A stretch of 64,000 bases of DNA, taken from Fidelibacterota bacterium. Lineage in GTDB: Bacteria > Fidelibacterota > Marinisomatia > SCGC-AAA003-L08 > JACNLC01. The translations under genes and the position numbers were made by a program. Below, one piece after another: positions 1 through 10,975 of the stretch; the first letter of the stretch is position 1, and each line of letters opens with the position of its first letter. The stretch covers positions 1 to 64,000 of the forward strand of contig JABHXA010000013.1 of the NCBI GenBank assembly GCA_018657495.1. Reading direction: 5' to 3'. The notes below the pieces were generated by a model. The model saw nothing but the letters and a program-made list of their open reading frames with translations. It searched no databases and was not told where the DNA came from.

Positions 1-50
1 CGTGCCATGTTTCGTTTTCCTTTCTTTTTTCTTTAGGACTAACTTACAAC

Positions 51-3000
51 ATGGTCCGACTTTTGGGGGGCAGGTCACTTCTCCTTACAAACTATGGAAT
101 CGACAATGCCAGAGACAGTATATGTTTTGTTGATCCAGAAACAGGCACTATACTCAACTCAAATATTAATGCTTACCAATCCCTGGGGTTTAAAAAGGAA
201 GATATTATTGGTCGCAAGTTTTGGTATTTCGATATCAACTTTCTTCCTGAGAATTGGCCTGATTTTGTTGAAAAGTTGAAAACGGGTGAAAAAACATATT
301 ATGAATCCATACATTGTTCGGCCAATGATGAATTAATTCCTATTGAGGTAAATGCTTCCTATTTTGAATTTGAAGGTAGTGATTATATAGTAGCATTTAC
401 CCATGATATCACCGAGAATAAAAAAGCGGCGGCGGAACTACAGTTAGCCAAAGAATCCGCAGATAAAATTGTTAACGGTTCGTCAGTTCCAATGGCGGTT
501 CTGGATATGAAAGACAGCAAATTTTTAAGACTTAACCAGGCAATGTGTGATTTTCACAATCTTACTGCGAAGGAGCTTTATTCAAGAAAAACCTCTGAAG
601 CTTATATTGACCCAATCGAAGATAGTAAACGGTTAAGAGCAGCAATGAATAAAGACGGTGAGGTAATTAACTACGAGTCCGTTGGGAAAAGAATAGGTTC
701 TGGTGAACATCGAATCTCTTTGGTTTCGATTACACCTATAACATACTATGATCAAAGTGCAATTATTCTGTCACTTTTAGACATAACAGAATTGCGTAAT
801 ATGCAAAATGAATTAGCCAAAGCAAAAGATATAGCAGAATCAGCCACCAAAGCGAAAAGCGATTTTCTGGCAAATATGAGCCATGAGATTCGAACACCAA
901 TGAATGCCGTGATAGGGTTAAATTATTTATTGATGAAAACTGAGTTGAATCGCAAACAAAAAGATTATGCTGGTAAAATAGGTCAATCAGCAGAGAATCT
1001 TCTTGGTATCATTAATGACATTCTCGACTTTTCAAAGATCGAGGCCGGCAAGCTGGATGTTGAGGAAATTCCTTTCGACCTGGATGATGTACTGAGCAAT
1101 TTGTCCAACCTGCTGGGTATTAAAGTTCAGGAAAAAGAGCTGGAACTGGTCATCAGTTGTAATACCGATGTTCCCATCGGGTTAATAGGCGATCCCCTTC
1201 GTCTGGGCCAAATATTGCTAAACCTATCTACCAATGCCATAAAATTCACCGATAAAGGTGAGATTACGATCAAGATTGAACTGCTTAAAAAAACAAAAAC
1301 AAAAGCAACTGTTAAATTCAATGTAATTGATACCGGTATCGGATTGACTAAAGAACAACGTGCCAAGCTATTCCAATCCTTTCAGCAAGCTGACAGTTCA
1401 ACCACCCGTAAATACGGCGGCACGGGTCTGGGATTGACGATTAGTAAAAGCCTGGTAGAAAAGATGAACGGTCAGATCAATGTTGACAGCAAACCTGGAA
1501 AGGGCAGCAATTTTTATTTTACTGCTGAATTTGGTTTACCCAAAAAACAAATTAAGAAAAAACAAATCGTTCCAGAACGATTAGCAAATATGCGAGTGCT
1601 GGTAGTTGATGATCATCAATCCGCCCGGGAGGTTTTAAAAGACTACTGTGAAGACTTTCAGTTAATTGTTGATATGGTAGAGAGTGGTGAATTGGCAATT
1701 AAGGCCGTTACAACAGCCAGCAAGAATGATAATCCCTATGGGATTGTTTTTATGGATTGGAAAATGCCTGGCATGACGGGTATAGAAACATCGGTGAAAA
1801 TCCTGAACGATTCATCGATTAAACCAAAGCCAAAAATTATTATGGTTACCAGCTATGGGCGGGAGGAAGTTCGACAGAAGGCAGAGAGAGTCGGGATTGA
1901 TTCTTTCCTGATCAAACCAGTAAATCAGTCATTGTTATTTGACAGTATCGCCGAAGTTTTCGGTGAGGACATCGAACGAACGGAGCGGAAAGTTCAATAT
2001 TCAGTCAAACCGGAAGATCTTGACACGGTGCGTGGCGCTCGGATTCTGTTAGTAGAAGACAATGAAATCAACCAGCAGGTGGCAATCGAGCTACTTGAAA
2101 GCGAAAGTTTCAACGTTACATCGGTTGTGAATGGTGTAGAAGCTGTAAAAGCAGTAACAGAAGTTGCGGACACATTTGACCTGGTTCTAATGGATTTACA
2201 AATGCCAGTGATGGATGGATATCAGGCTACTAGTGAAATTCGCAAAGATAAACAATTTGATAACCTGCCAATCCTCGCCATGACTGCTGATGCCATGACT
2301 GGTGTTCGAGATAAGGTGGTTGAATCTGGAATGAATGACTACATCACAAAGCCAATCGATCTTAAAATACTGTTCGAAGCATTGATCAAGTGGATCAAAC
2401 CAGATACATCAAGGATGGGTGCTGCCGTTTCAAATAATGTTGATAAACACGAAGGGCCTGAGGACATTGATTTCAGCGTTCTAAAAGACATTGATTTCAA
2501 TGCAGGATTATCAAGAATGGGTGGGTCAGCCATTGCTTATAAACGAATATTGAATCGCTTTCAAGAAAAAAATCAAGACTTTGTAGTTGAGATCACACAA
2601 TTGCTGGAAGATGAGGATTGGGAATCAGCTGAACGGCATGCCCATAGTCTTAAAGGCGTATCTGGTAATCTGGGAATAACGACTTTGTTTCATGCTGTAT
2701 CTAAACTGGAATTTCTATTGAAATCGATTCCCCCCTCAGATTGGCATGGAGCTCTGGAGGAAACTAAAAAGGAGTTAACTGCTACTTTTGATTCCCTTTC
2801 AATTCTGGATAAGCAAAAACCCAATGCAACTGCAACAGATTTGCCTTTAGATATGGCTAAACTAATTGAATTGCTGGAAGGGTTGGAGGATTTACTTGAG
2901 ACAGATATTGCTGAGTCTCAGGATAGAGTTTACCAAATACTAGAATTAAATCCAACTGATGAACTCTTGAGCCTCATACGGACACTTAACAATCAACTAG

Positions 3001-3065
3001 AAGTTTTTGACGCCGATGCAGCAAAAAAAACATTGGGACTTATTCGTATTAATCTCACTAATTAA
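51..3065 (+). CDS. Hybrid sensor histidine kinase, PAS-PAS-HisKA-HATPase-REC-REC-Hpt
   Basis: A phosphorelay kinase of about 1004 residues with all relay stations in one chain. Two PAS domains (about 15-125 and 135-250) are followed by HisKA with the [13 protein letters not shown] box (phospho-His 278) and an HATPase with a DTGIGL box near 428 and a GGTGLGL box near 456-462. Two receivers have phospho-Asp 569 (MDWKMPG) and 715 (MDLQMPV), and an Hpt has His 865 (HSLKG). No membrane segment lies inside this reading. The frame stays open upstream to the window edge and ATG 51 has only a weak ribosome site, so the true start, possibly with a membrane segment, may lie outside. The 3' half nearly matches the kinase at 3986-7585. 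Confidence 0.9.
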   Translation: MVRLLGGRSLLLTNYGIDNARDSICFVDPETGTILNSNINAYQSLGFKKEDIIGRKFWYFDINFLPENWPDFVEKLKTGEKTYYESIHCSANDELIPIEVNASYFEFEGSDYIVAFTHDITENKKAAAELQLAKESADKIVNGSSVPMAVLDMKDSKFLRLNQAMCDFHNLTAKELYSRKTSEAYIDPIEDSKRLRAAMNKDGEVINYESVGKRIGSGEHRISLVSITPITYYDQSAIILSLLDITELRNMQNELAKAKDIAESATKAKSDFLANMSHEIRTPMNAVIGLNYLLMKTELNRKQKDYAGKIGQSAENLLGIINDILDFSKIEAGKLDVEEIPFDLDDVLSNLSNLLGIKVQEKELELVISCNTDVPIGLIGDPLRLGQILLNLSTNAIKFTDKGEITIKIELLKKTKTKATVKFNVIDTGIGLTKEQRAKLFQSFQQADSSTTRKYGGTGLGLTISKSLVEKMNGQINVDSKPGKGSNFYFTAEFGLPKKQIKKKQIVPERLANMRVLVVDDHQSAREVLKDYCEDFQLIVDMVESGELAIKAVTTASKNDNPYGIVFMDWKMPGMTGIETSVKILNDSSIKPKPKIIMVTSYGREEVRQKAERVGIDSFLIKPVNQSLLFDSIAEVFGEDIERTERKVQYSVKPEDLDTVRGARILLVEDNEINQQVAIELLESESFNVTSVVNGVEAVKAVTEVADTFDLVLMDLQMPVMDGYQATSEIRKDKQFDNLPILAMTADAMTGVRDKVVESGMNDYITKPIDLKILFEALIKWIKPDTSRMGAAVSNNVDKHEGPEDIDFSVLKDIDFNAGLSRMGGSAIAYKRILNRFQEKNQDFVVEITQLLEDEDWESAERHAHSLKGVSGNLGITTLFHAVSKLEFLLKSIPPSDWHGALEETKKELTATFDSLSILDKQKPNATATDLPLDMAKLIELLEGLEDLLETDIAESQDRVYQILELNPTDELLSLIRTLNNQLEVFDADAAKKTLGLIRINLTN

Positions 3066-3201
3066 ATGGATCACCGATGATAATCATTCAATTGAATTCC
3101 ACTGTATTCATCGTCGATGATGTAGCTAAAAATATCCACATTCTGATGTGAACGTTAAAATATGACTATGCAGTTTTAGTAGCCAGAGATGGTCAAAAAG
3201 C
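2170..3201 (+). repeat. Segmental duplication, copy 1
   Basis: From the middle of the second receiver, through the Hpt and stop codon, into the following regulator remnant, this segment aligns without gaps to 6690-7721 at a constant offset of 4520 bases. The stop codons (3065 and 7585) and the next ATGs (3077 and 7597) keep that spacing exactly. Identity is highest from about 2391 to 3060. The breakpoint on the right is near 3201, inside the receiver of the regulator. Confidence 0.9.
3077..3201 (+). pseudogene. Remnant of an HD-GYP response regulator (5' end only)
   Basis: The reading begins ATG at 3077 and gives a receiver N-terminus (STVFIVDDVAKNIHILM) clearly matching the start of the intact regulator at 7597. 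A GGA codon has become TGA at the position after ILM. The frame then continues recognisably (DYAVLVARDGQKA) to about 3201, where similarity ends. It has lost the phospho-Asp, the rest of the receiver and the whole HD-GYP domain. A hemerythrin gene starts 45 bases later. This is what is left of the regulator after the duplication at 2170-3201/6690-7721. Confidence 0.85.
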
Positions 3202-3245
3202 AAAGAAACAATATCATGAAAATTAAAAGATGAGGAGAAGAAATA

Positions 3246-3653
3246 ATGGCTTTAGTAGAATGGAAAGAAGCATACACAGTAAACATAATTGAAATTGACA
3301 CTCAACACAAAAAGCTTGTCGATCTTATCAATGAATTACATGCTGCTCTAATATCAGGGACAGGCACAAAGGTATTAAACAAAATACTAAATGATTTAGT
3401 CAATTACACGCTGTATCATTTTGACACGGAAGAAAAATTCTTCGATCTATATGAATATCCAGAATCGGCGGAGCACAAAAAAGCGCATAAAGATTTGGTC
3501 CAACAAGTAGCTGCCTTGCAGAAAAAGCATAACGATGGAGAGAAGGTTTTAACTATTGATGTTATGAACTTTCTTCGAGACTGGCTGCAAGATCACATTG
3601 TCGGAACAGATAAAAAATTTGGCCCCTTCCTGAATAGTAAGGGTGTGTTTTAA
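3246..3653 (+). CDS. Bacteriohemerythrin (O2-binding di-iron protein)
   Basis: A 135-residue single-domain hemerythrin of normal length. All seven di-iron ligands of the family are visible in order: His21, His58, Glu62, His77, His81, His117 and Asp122. The start is supported by an AGGAG-type site (ATGAGGAGAAGAAATA) just before ATG 3246. It should be cytosolic, since there is no signal peptide. Family members bind or sense O2, or deliver it. Here it stands between two hybrid kinases, where the duplicated regulator has decayed, so a redox or O2 input to this signalling cluster is possible but not shown. Confidence 0.93.
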   Translation: MALVEWKEAYTVNIIEIDTQHKKLVDLINELHAALISGTGTKVLNKILNDLVNYTLYHFDTEEKFFDLYEYPESAEHKKAHKDLVQQVAALQKKHNDGEKVLTIDVMNFLRDWLQDHIVGTDKKFGPFLNSKGVF

Positions 3654-3985
3654 GTTCACTATATCTTTAAAAAGAATTAAAGAATTCTTGTGGATAGTTA
3701 GAATTGAGTTGTGAACTTATAAAAGCTTTCGGTGAAGTTGATTATTATTATACTTTTTAGACTTAGCGGGTCTGAATTAATGGTGATGAATAAAATTGCT
3801 TGGGACAGCTACCTATTTTCCCAACCTGAAAGAGACTTTTGTTTTGGTCAACTGGAAAATAGTTAGGGCAAGAAAAACAAAAGAGTTAAGAGTATGTTTT
3901 GAGACAAAGTAAATCATATCAATGGCGGTATGAAAGGAGATCAATCTCGCTAAGACCTTTAATTAGAAAGCATGGGTGTTATTTC

Positions 3986-6900
3986 ATGAATAGATATATA
4001 ATTGTTCTTTTCTTGATTTTCGGGCAAAGTCTCGACGTTTTCTGTCAGGTGAATCTGGACTCATTGATGACTATATGGAATGACCAAAATCAGGTTGATA
4101 CGGTTCGCCTCAAGGCAATTGACGATATTGCCTGGGAATATTATGTCAGATCCCAGGCTGACTCGGCAATCTATTTTGCTCAATTAGAGTATGAATTTGC
4201 AGAAGGATTGGACGAAAAAACCAAGATGGCAGATGCCCTTATCACCCAGGGCGGTTCTTTTCAATTAAAGGGTGATTATAACAAGGCAATTAAATACTTC
4301 ACACGTAGTATGAAAATCAGCGTGGAAGCTGACTTCAAGAGGGGTATATCTTCTTCCTTAAACAATTTGGGAATCATTCACAAACGTCAGGGCGATAATG
4401 CCAATGCCATTGAATATTATACCCGTAGTTTAACAATTTATGAAGATCTTGGCAATAAACAAGGTGTATCCGGAACACTCCTCAACATCGGAGGAATTTA
4501 TAATGAGCAAGGTGATCATACTGAAGCATTAAATCATTTCGAAAGAAGTTTGAAAATTGCTGACGAGATTGGCGATAAAAGAGTACAAGCAGTCAATTTG
4601 AATAATATCGGCAATTTATATATGAGCAAAGGTGATTATGAAAAAGCCATCAAATATTTTAGGGATGGGTTAAGGCTAGAAGACCTGATAAAAGATAAAG
4701 GTACTGTAGTCAGTTTATTGAATAGTATCGGGGAAGCTTATCAGTTTCAAAACAAATACGATACAGCAATAGAATTTTTTCATCAGGGTTTAAAGATCAG
4801 TGAAGATATCAGAGGTAAACAACTTATAGCGAGATCTCTAAATAATCTTGGAGAAATATATAATCTAAAAGGTGATTACCCGACTGCTATTAAATATAGT
4901 AATCATTCGCTAGCCATAGCGCAAGAGATAAGCGATGCTATAGAAACCAGAGATGCAGCGTATACTTCATATACGATTTTCAAGGCCAGTGATAATCAAG
5001 CCGATGCTATGGAAATGTTCGAGCTTTATATCATGATGCGTGACAGCATTTTAAGTGAAGCCAACCAGAAGGAGATTATTAGACAGGAATTTAAATATAC
5101 ATATGAGAAGCAAGCAATTGCCGACAGCACTACTTTTGCAAGTAAAAAAATAATTCAAGAGGCAAAACTCAAGAGGTCCAGAACTTTGCTATATGGATTA
5201 ATTTTGGGTTTGATATTAATAATCGGATTTTTAGGAATTGTCTATAGTCGACTTCGAGTAATACGCAGACAAAAATTAACCATTGAGTATCAAAATAGTG
5301 AATTGGAAAAATCGCAGATTGAACTAAAAGAGGCAAAAGAGATCGCAGAAGCAGCCACTAAAGCTAAAGGTGACTTCTTGGCTAATATGAGTCATGAGAT
5401 CCGGACACCAATGAACGCAGTCATCGGTCTATCACACCTCGCTCTTAAAACAGACCTAACGAAACAGCAGCAGGATTATCTCCACAAAATTGAGGTTTCA
5501 GGTAAATCTCTTTTAAGCATCATAAACGACATTTTGGATTTCTCGAAGATAGAAGCCGGTAAACTGGATATTGAGTATATAGAATTTGATTTGATGGATT
5601 CACTTGACAATGTAGCCAATATGATCACAGTGAAGGCTCAGGAGAAAGAGAATTTGGAAGTATTGTTCCGGGTCGACCCGGAAATTCCACGGTCATTAAT
5701 TGGTGACCCACTGAGATTGGGACAGATTCTTATCAATCTCGGTAATAATGCCGTCAAGTTCACAGAAAAAGGCGAAATATATCTGAACGTAGAGCTCATG
5801 GAAAAAACTGGAGCTGAACATCAGTTGAAATTCACTGTGGCGGATACAGGTATCGGCATGACCCCTGAGCAATGCGATAAATTATTCAAAGCATTCTCTC
5901 AAGCTGATGCCTCAACTACGCGGAAATATGGTGGAACGGGTCTGGGGCTTAATATCAGCAAATCGCTGGTAAAGATGATGGGTGGTGAGATCTGGGTGGA
6001 AAGCGTGGCTGGAAAAGGAAGCCAGTTCATTTTCACTGTTTCTCTATCCGAGGGTTCAGCCTCGGTAGCTCCTAAAAATGAAATTGTAAAGGAGCTGGGA
6101 AAATTACATGCTTTGGTGGTCGATGACAGCAAGACTGCCCGTCATATACTTTCAGAAATTTTATCAACATTTGATATTGAAGTATCAGAAGCGGGAACCG
6201 GTGCCAGGGCACTAGAGAAAGTCCTGGAAGCGAAAGAAACCCAACCCTTTGACATAATATTCATGGACTGGAAAATGGCAGGAATGGATGGTATAGAAAC
6301 CGCAACTAAAATTCGTGGCGTGTCTTCCCTTCCCGTTCAACCAAAAATTGTCATGGTCACAGCCTACTCCCAAGATGAATTAAAACAAGAAGTAGCTGGG
6401 GTTCAAATTGACGGATTTCTGGAGAAACCTATATCCTATCCCAATCTTTATAATGCTATCGGGACTGCTTTTGGCAAGGAAGATATAACCCGTAAACAGG
6501 CATCAGCATCGAGTGTACTTGAGGAACAAATACGACGGGATCTTCAGGGCGCGTGTATTTTATTGGTGGAAGACAACGAAATTAATCAACAGATTGCCGT
6601 TGAATTACTTAATAGTGCAGGATTGCAGGTAGAAGTTGCCAACAATGGTGTTGAGGCGGTTACCAAGGTGACAGAGATGGTTGAATCCCTACCCTTTGAC
6701 CTGGTGCTCATGGACCTTCAGATGCCAGTGATGAGTGGTTATGAAGCTACAGAAAATATCCGTAAAGATGACAGGTTCAACGATCTGCCCATCCTGGCCA
6801 TGACTGCCGATGCCATGACCGGGGTTCGCGAAAAGGTTCTTGAGTCGGGCATGAATGATTTTATAACAAAGCCGATTGACTTAAAATTACTGTTTGAAGC

Positions 6901-7585
6901 TTTGATCAAGTGGATCAAACCAGATATATCAAGAATGGGTGCTGCTGTTTCAAATAATGTTGATAAACATGAAGCTCCTGAGGACATTGATTTCAGCGTT
7001 CTAAAAGACATTGATTTCAATGCAGGATTATCAAGGATGGGTGGGTCAGCCATTGCTTATAAACGAATATTGAATCGCTTTCAAGAAAAAAACAAAGACT
7101 TTGTAAGTGAGATCACAGAATTGCTGGAAGATGAGGATTGGGAATCAGCTGAAAGACATGCCCATAGTCTTAAAGGCGTATCTGGTAATCTGGGAATAAC
7201 GACTTTGTTTCATGCTGTATCTAAACTGGAATTTCTCTTGAAAACTATTCCCCCTTCAAATTGGCATGGGGCTCTGGAGGAAACTAAAAAGGAGTTAACT
7301 GCAACTTTTGATTCCCTTTCACTTCTGGATAAGCAAAAACCCGAAGCAAATGAAACAGAATTGCCTTTAGATTTGGCTAAACTAACTGAATTATTGGAAG
7401 GGATGGAGGATTTACTTGAGACAGATATTGCCGAGTCTCAGGATCGAGTTTACCAAATACTAGAATTAAATCCAACTGATGAACTCTTAAACCTCATCAA
7501 GACACTTAACCAACAACTAGAAGACTTTGATGCCGATGCAGCAAATAAAACATTGGGACTTATTCGTATCTATCTCACTAATTAA
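3986..7585 (+). CDS. TPR-containing hybrid sensor histidine kinase with two receivers and Hpt
   Basis: About 1199 residues from the preferred ATG 3986, which opens a clean signal peptide ([21 protein letters not shown]); a TTG at 3899 in the same frame is less likely. The periplasmic part holds about eight TPR units. A membrane helix ([20 protein letters not shown]) and a coiled coil lead to HisKA (phospho-His 470), HATPase, receivers with phospho-Asp 761 and 910, and an Hpt with His 1060. It is the parental or sister copy of the kinase at 51-3065, with TPR in place of PAS sensing. The HD-GYP regulator follows 11 bases downstream and is the likely output. Confidence 0.92.
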   Translation: MNRYIIVLFLIFGQSLDVFCQVNLDSLMTIWNDQNQVDTVRLKAIDDIAWEYYVRSQADSAIYFAQLEYEFAEGLDEKTKMADALITQGGSFQLKGDYNKAIKYFTRSMKISVEADFKRGISSSLNNLGIIHKRQGDNANAIEYYTRSLTIYEDLGNKQGVSGTLLNIGGIYNEQGDHTEALNHFERSLKIADEIGDKRVQAVNLNNIGNLYMSKGDYEKAIKYFRDGLRLEDLIKDKGTVVSLLNSIGEAYQFQNKYDTAIEFFHQGLKISEDIRGKQLIARSLNNLGEIYNLKGDYPTAIKYSNHSLAIAQEISDAIETRDAAYTSYTIFKASDNQADAMEMFELYIMMRDSILSEANQKEIIRQEFKYTYEKQAIADSTTFASKKIIQEAKLKRSRTLLYGLILGLILIIGFLGIVYSRLRVIRRQKLTIEYQNSELEKSQIELKEAKEIAEAATKAKGDFLANMSHEIRTPMNAVIGLSHLALKTDLTKQQQDYLHKIEVSGKSLLSIINDILDFSKIEAGKLDIEYIEFDLMDSLDNVANMITVKAQEKENLEVLFRVDPEIPRSLIGDPLRLGQILINLGNNAVKFTEKGEIYLNVELMEKTGAEHQLKFTVADTGIGMTPEQCDKLFKAFSQADASTTRKYGGTGLGLNISKSLVKMMGGEIWVESVAGKGSQFIFTVSLSEGSASVAPKNEIVKELGKLHALVVDDSKTARHILSEILSTFDIEVSEAGTGARALEKVLEAKETQPFDIIFMDWKMAGMDGIETATKIRGVSSLPVQPKIVMVTAYSQDELKQEVAGVQIDGFLEKPISYPNLYNAIGTAFGKEDITRKQASASSVLEEQIRRDLQGACILLVEDNEINQQIAVELLNSAGLQVEVANNGVEAVTKVTEMVESLPFDLVLMDLQMPVMSGYEATENIRKDDRFNDLPILAMTADAMTGVREKVLESGMNDFITKPIDLKLLFEALIKWIKPDISRMGAAVSNNVDKHEAPEDIDFSVLKDIDFNAGLSRMGGSAIAYKRILNRFQEKNKDFVSEITELLEDEDWESAERHAHSLKGVSGNLGITTLFHAVSKLEFLLKTIPPSNWHGALEETKKELTATFDSLSLLDKQKPEANETELPLDLAKLTELLEGMEDLLETDIAESQDRVYQILELNPTDELLNLIKTLNQQLEDFDADAANKTLGLIRIYLTN

Positions 7586-7721
7586 ATGGATCACATATGA
7601 CACTTAATCAAAAGAAATCCACCGTACTCATCGTCGATGATGTAGCTGAAAATATTCACGTTCTGATGGGAACGCTAAAAGATGACTATGCAATTTTAGC
7701 AGCCAGAGATGGTCAAAAAGC
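6690..7721 (+). repeat. Segmental duplication, copy 2
   Basis: Ungapped partner of 2170-3201 at an offset of 4520 bases. In this copy both genes are intact: the segment covers the kinase 3' end, the 11-base gap and the first 125 bases of the HD-GYP regulator, so this is the better preserved arrangement. Confidence 0.9.
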
Positions 7722-8676
7722 TTTGGACATTGCGCAAAGCAAATTACCTGATATCATTTTATTGGATATCATGATGCCAGAGATGGATGGTTATGAGGTC
7801 TGTCTAACTTTAAAAAAACTTGAATCCACCAAACATATCCCGATTATATTTATTACTGCCTTAAGTGAGTCTGATGATGAAGCCAAAGGATTAGAAATGG
7901 GTGCTGTTGATTTTATTGCCAAACCGTTTAATCCGGATTTGGTCAAATCCCGAGTTCGAAATCATTTGGAATTGAAGAAGTATCGAGACCAACTAGAAGA
8001 GCTTGTTGAAGCGCGTACACAGGAACTACAACAGACTCAAGAAGTGACCATTGAGAGTATGGCTTCTCTAGCGGAGTATCGTGATCCTGAGACCGGCGGT
8101 CATATCCGTCGGACCCAGAATTATGTTAAAGTATTAGCACAAAATCTTAGTCAGAATCCTGAGTATGCCAAAGAACTTGATGGCCCGACAATATATATGT
8201 TGTATTTGAGTGCTCCATTGCATGATATCGGTAAAGTTGGTATACCAGATGATATTTTGCTGAAACCTGGTAAGCTGACTACTGAAGAATTCGAAATTAT
8301 GAAAATGCATACAATTATTGGTAGAGATGCAATCGCATCGGCTGAAAGAAAAATAATGGGGAAATCATTTTTAAATTTTGCTCATGAAATTGCCTATAGT
8401 CACCAGGAAAAGTGGGATGGATCGGGATATCCGGAAGGACTGTCTGGTGAAGATATTCCATTATCGGCACGATTAATGGCGGTAGCAGATGTTTATGATG
8501 CCCTTATTAGCAAACGTATCTACAAACCAGCTATTCCACATGCTACTGCTGTTTCAATAATTCAAAATGATAGTGGCTCTCATTTTGATCCTGATGTCGT
8601 GAATGCATTTCTGGAATCTACTGATGAATTTCATCAAATTGCTTATTTGCATGCAGATCATGCAGATGATGAATGA
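7597..8676 (+). CDS. Response regulator with HD-GYP c-di-GMP phosphodiesterase domain
   Basis: A 359-residue two-domain regulator. The receiver has DD at 14-15, phospho-Asp 57 (LLDIMMPEMDG) and the KPF lysine near 109. A short coiled coil (about 125-150) leads to an HD-GYP domain with HDIGK (His209, Asp210), His238, the SHQEKWDGSGYP block (269-279) and ADVYDAL. These are the family's metal and GYP residues, so c-di-GMP hydrolysis is the expected output. It starts 11 bases after the hybrid kinase stop, indicating an operon, and its receiver is the natural target of that kinase's Hpt. Confidence 0.95.
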   Translation: MTLNQKKSTVLIVDDVAENIHVLMGTLKDDYAILAARDGQKALDIAQSKLPDIILLDIMMPEMDGYEVCLTLKKLESTKHIPIIFITALSESDDEAKGLEMGAVDFIAKPFNPDLVKSRVRNHLELKKYRDQLEELVEARTQELQQTQEVTIESMASLAEYRDPETGGHIRRTQNYVKVLAQNLSQNPEYAKELDGPTIYMLYLSAPLHDIGKVGIPDDILLKPGKLTTEEFEIMKMHTIIGRDAIASAERKIMGKSFLNFAHEIAYSHQEKWDGSGYPEGLSGEDIPLSARLMAVADVYDALISKRIYKPAIPHATAVSIIQNDSGSHFDPDVVNAFLESTDEFHQIAYLHADHADDE

Positions 8677-8876
8677 AATAATAAGACATTCTTGATTTAA
8701 ATGTAATTGGTATCTAATCCCTTTTAGAATTAGGCTAGTTAATAAATGATAGCCATCTTACTGAATTTGTAATAGTCTAATACTACTGCACTTAACAAAC
8801 CAATATATGTACTTCTTTATATAGCCCATTTTAGCATGGTGAATTTTAGGTGAATGCTTTCCAATAAATCCAATAA
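8677..8876. other. Non-coding AT-rich spacer
   Basis: About 200 bases after the HD-GYP regulator with stops in all frames. I see no convincing terminator, promoter or repeat. Confidence 0.5.
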
Positions 8877-9290
8877 AAACAACTTGGGGCGCTGTTCTTA
8901 GGAACCCCCGTGCTACCTGCGCCTGCAGTGACGGGGTCTGCGACAGTGCCGCAATGCGTCGGATTCCCTGTCCCTACCGAGTTTACGAGCGTCGGGAGAG
9001 TCTTTACCCATATTAACGGAGTGAAGATGGGCTCGCCCAAGGTACTATTCCCTATCTTATAGATTGAAGGTTCCCTGTTTGGACTCAGCTTGCGAATGTC
9101 GGAAGTCCCTCTCTATCCGTACGACTTTGTCACGGTGAGGGTGCGCGGCACAAGAAAAGTTCGGATAATGTCGGGTTGGACATACTGATTTAAAAGAATA
9201 TTGCTGGGTTCATGCGAGATTCGAGTAAACTTACAGGAAGCTTCCACCCCGGGTCTCCCAGAACCCAGTACTGATTATGATTTATCTTAT
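8877..9290. other. GC-rich non-coding island of unknown nature
   Basis: Base composition changes abruptly here: 162 of the 300 bases in 8881-9180 are G or C, against an AT-rich background. No intact gene is present. The + frame starting at 8877 is open to 9187 except for one TAG near 9060, and a 64-codon minus-strand frame also exists; neither gives a protein I recognise. The right end can fold: CTGGGTTC (9204-9211) pairs with GAACCCAG (9261-9268), enclosing the palindrome GGAAGCTTCC. It may be decayed foreign DNA or a structured RNA. Confidence 0.45.
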
Positions 9291-9507
9291 AACTTCAATT
9301 GACAGTCCAACTAGTAGCTATCAGAACACTCGGTTTGCCACTGCAATAAATGCGGGGGTATTTGTAGGCACATATACGTATATAAAAATTGTAAATACCT
9401 TGATGATTTTCTTATTTTATACTCTTTGTGAATGATCCATTATCTTCACCGAATACTTGTCAACACATCTGCAACTAATAATTTGGGAATAGTAAAGGAA
9501 AATATTA
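9291..9507. promoter_or_regulatory. AT-rich upstream region of the exported protein gene
   Basis: About 215 bases with no gene, back at the background AT-rich composition. It precedes ATG 9508, which has AAAGGA 10-15 bases upstream. No specific regulator site is recognisable. Confidence 0.3.
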
Positions 9508-10446
9508 ATGAAGACTACACTTGATTTCATTCTAAGATATTCAGCAGCCGTAATTATGGCACTTTCATTGTCTGGGACAGTTCATGCAGGCTCTGATGAT
9601 TTGGCTGACTGGGCGAAGAATGAGAAGAAACTCTACAAAAAAATTGTCGATTATTCCCATCTCACGAAGCAAGCTGTGAGGGAGTTGAAGTCCGGTGGAA
9701 TAACTCCCAAAAGGGTAGGATTAGTATCACTTTATCTATTTGATACATCTGAAGTGAAGTACAGTGCAATGGCAGCTACATATGGAGGAACGTCCAAATC
9801 ATCCTTTGGATTATCCACAAAAGGTACCAATATCTATGCAACAGAATTAGCGGAGATCGCTGTTCCGGAATTAAAAAAAGCATTTGCAGATAATAATCTG
9901 GAATTATTGACCCCGGTTGAGTACCTCTTAGACGATCAGACAAAAGAGACGTATATGAACTTCCAACTCGATCAGGGTGGACTTACAAAGGCTGCTATGT
10001 CCGCATTGGATTGGCTGCAAAAAAATCCGCAGGCTTCCGCAGCAGCGATTGGATACAACGAGATACTCTCACATTTTAGTGGTGATGCGAAAGGTCTCAC
10101 AAGTCTTGAGGAATTGAGAAAAAGTCTTGGACTGGACGCGCTGGTTGTGCTGGCACACACTTCCAGTTCAAGTAAGAAAGGGGTCTGGCTTACCGGAGTG
10201 CATTTGTATATGTATGGACATAATGTCATCCCCAAACCAAAGATGAAGATCGCTCAGATATCCTGGTCTGAAGGTGCCCTTTACACTCAAGGCCAGTTTG
10301 CCAAAGGCTTTAAAAGCGCCCAGATCGTGAAGTGGAAAAAAGGTAAAAATGCAGTAGCGAACTATGATGGATATGATGTCATCATTAATGCTCTGGCTAA
10401 AAAATCTCTGGATACATTCTGGGAAGAGTATAACAAGGGAAAATAA
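9508..10446 (+). CDS. Exported protein of unknown function
   Basis: A 312-residue protein that I do not recognise. A signal peptide (about residues 1-27, hydrophobic AAVIMALSLSG, with likely cleavage after VHA) indicates export to the periplasm or surface. The mature part is mixed alpha/beta with Lys-rich ends and no cysteines, membrane helices, dockerin-like repeats or T9SS tail. The stretch ITPKRVGLVSLYLFDTS followed later by LGLDALVVLAHTSSSSKKGV resembles the layout of lipoprotein-like, solvent-exposed beta proteins, but this is not enough for a family call. It stands alone, followed by a terminator-like hairpin. Confidence 0.8.
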   Translation: MKTTLDFILRYSAAVIMALSLSGTVHAGSDDLADWAKNEKKLYKKIVDYSHLTKQAVRELKSGGITPKRVGLVSLYLFDTSEVKYSAMAATYGGTSKSSFGLSTKGTNIYATELAEIAVPELKKAFADNNLELLTPVEYLLDDQTKETYMNFQLDQGGLTKAAMSALDWLQKNPQASAAAIGYNEILSHFSGDAKGLTSLEELRKSLGLDALVVLAHTSSSSKKGVWLTGVHLYMYGHNVIPKPKMKIAQISWSEGALYTQGQFAKGFKSAQIVKWKKGKNAVANYDGYDVIINALAKKSLDTFWEEYNKGK

Positions 10447-10488
10447 TCCTGGATCAATAGTTTAATATTATACTGACAAAATAATGGA

Positions 10489-10526
10489 TGGGGTCATGCT
10501 TGTTAATGCATAGCCCTATTTTTTTA
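10489..10526 (+). terminator. Probable intrinsic terminator
   Basis: An imperfect stem (GGGTCATGC against GCATAGCCC, loop TTGTTAAT) is followed directly by a run of seven T, 45 bases after the stop of the exported protein gene. Confidence 0.6.
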
Positions 10527-10618
10527 GATAAAATTGTTGTCCAGAGTTCAGTTTTTCTTTTTCACAATGTACGAGATCTCATTTCGATCAATCACTGAAT
10601 TGCAAGGTGAATAATTGA

Positions 10619-10716
10619 TGAATAAATTTCCAACATGACAATGTAAATGGCTCTCCGGACACATCCCGTTTCAAGGAAGTGGGGGTCACTACAGCTTCAC
10701 AGTAACCAATCAGGAG
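10619..10716. repeat. 98-base intergenic repeat, left copy
   Basis: Aligns without gaps to 14764-14861 with about 8 differences, seven of them in the last 22 bases. The core reads GTTTCAAGGAAGTGGGGGTC. The two copies bracket the cyclase/AAA/TPR gene in the same orientation. In this copy CTCTCC near 10651 and GGAGAG near 10712 could pair; the other copy breaks that pairing. Confidence 0.85.
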
Positions 10717-10819
10717 AGTCTCATCTTGATCACAGTAAAGCATAGGTAATTCTTCTGTTTATCTCTCTTACTCGTTTATTTACAGTTGACTTTGAGTTCA
10801 TTCGATTTCCTTTTTTAAG

Positions 10820-10893
10820 TTAAATTTAGCCCACAGTCTCTCTGGATATTTATACAATGTTTGATCCCAGGTTTTTGAGGCTACACGAGCATG
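10820..10893 (+). repeat. Upstream repeat family, copy 1
   Basis: A 74-base element aligning without gaps to 20306-20379 (18 differences). The conserved right end is GGTTTTTGA-GCTACAC followed by CATG. It lies 83 bases before the cyclase start. Related copies are at 14939, 16741, 18591 and 20306, each upstream of a gene on the same strand. Confidence 0.75.
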
Positions 10894-10975
10894 AATTATT
10901 AAAACACCATAAATCGACAATAGCAATAGAGAAATTAATTGAAAAACCAATATTAAATTACCAAATGGATGAATT

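Noticed and set aside
3654..3898. c-di-GMP riboswitch before the TPR kinase
   Set aside because: Looked for because HD-GYP and GGDEF genes are near; no conserved GEMM-type core could be found.
8877..9187. PAAR- or phage-tail-like reading of the GC-rich island
   Set aside because: A few Gly-Ser-x-x-Val and Asn-Gly words recall such proteins, but there is no repeated motif, start or continuous frame to support it.
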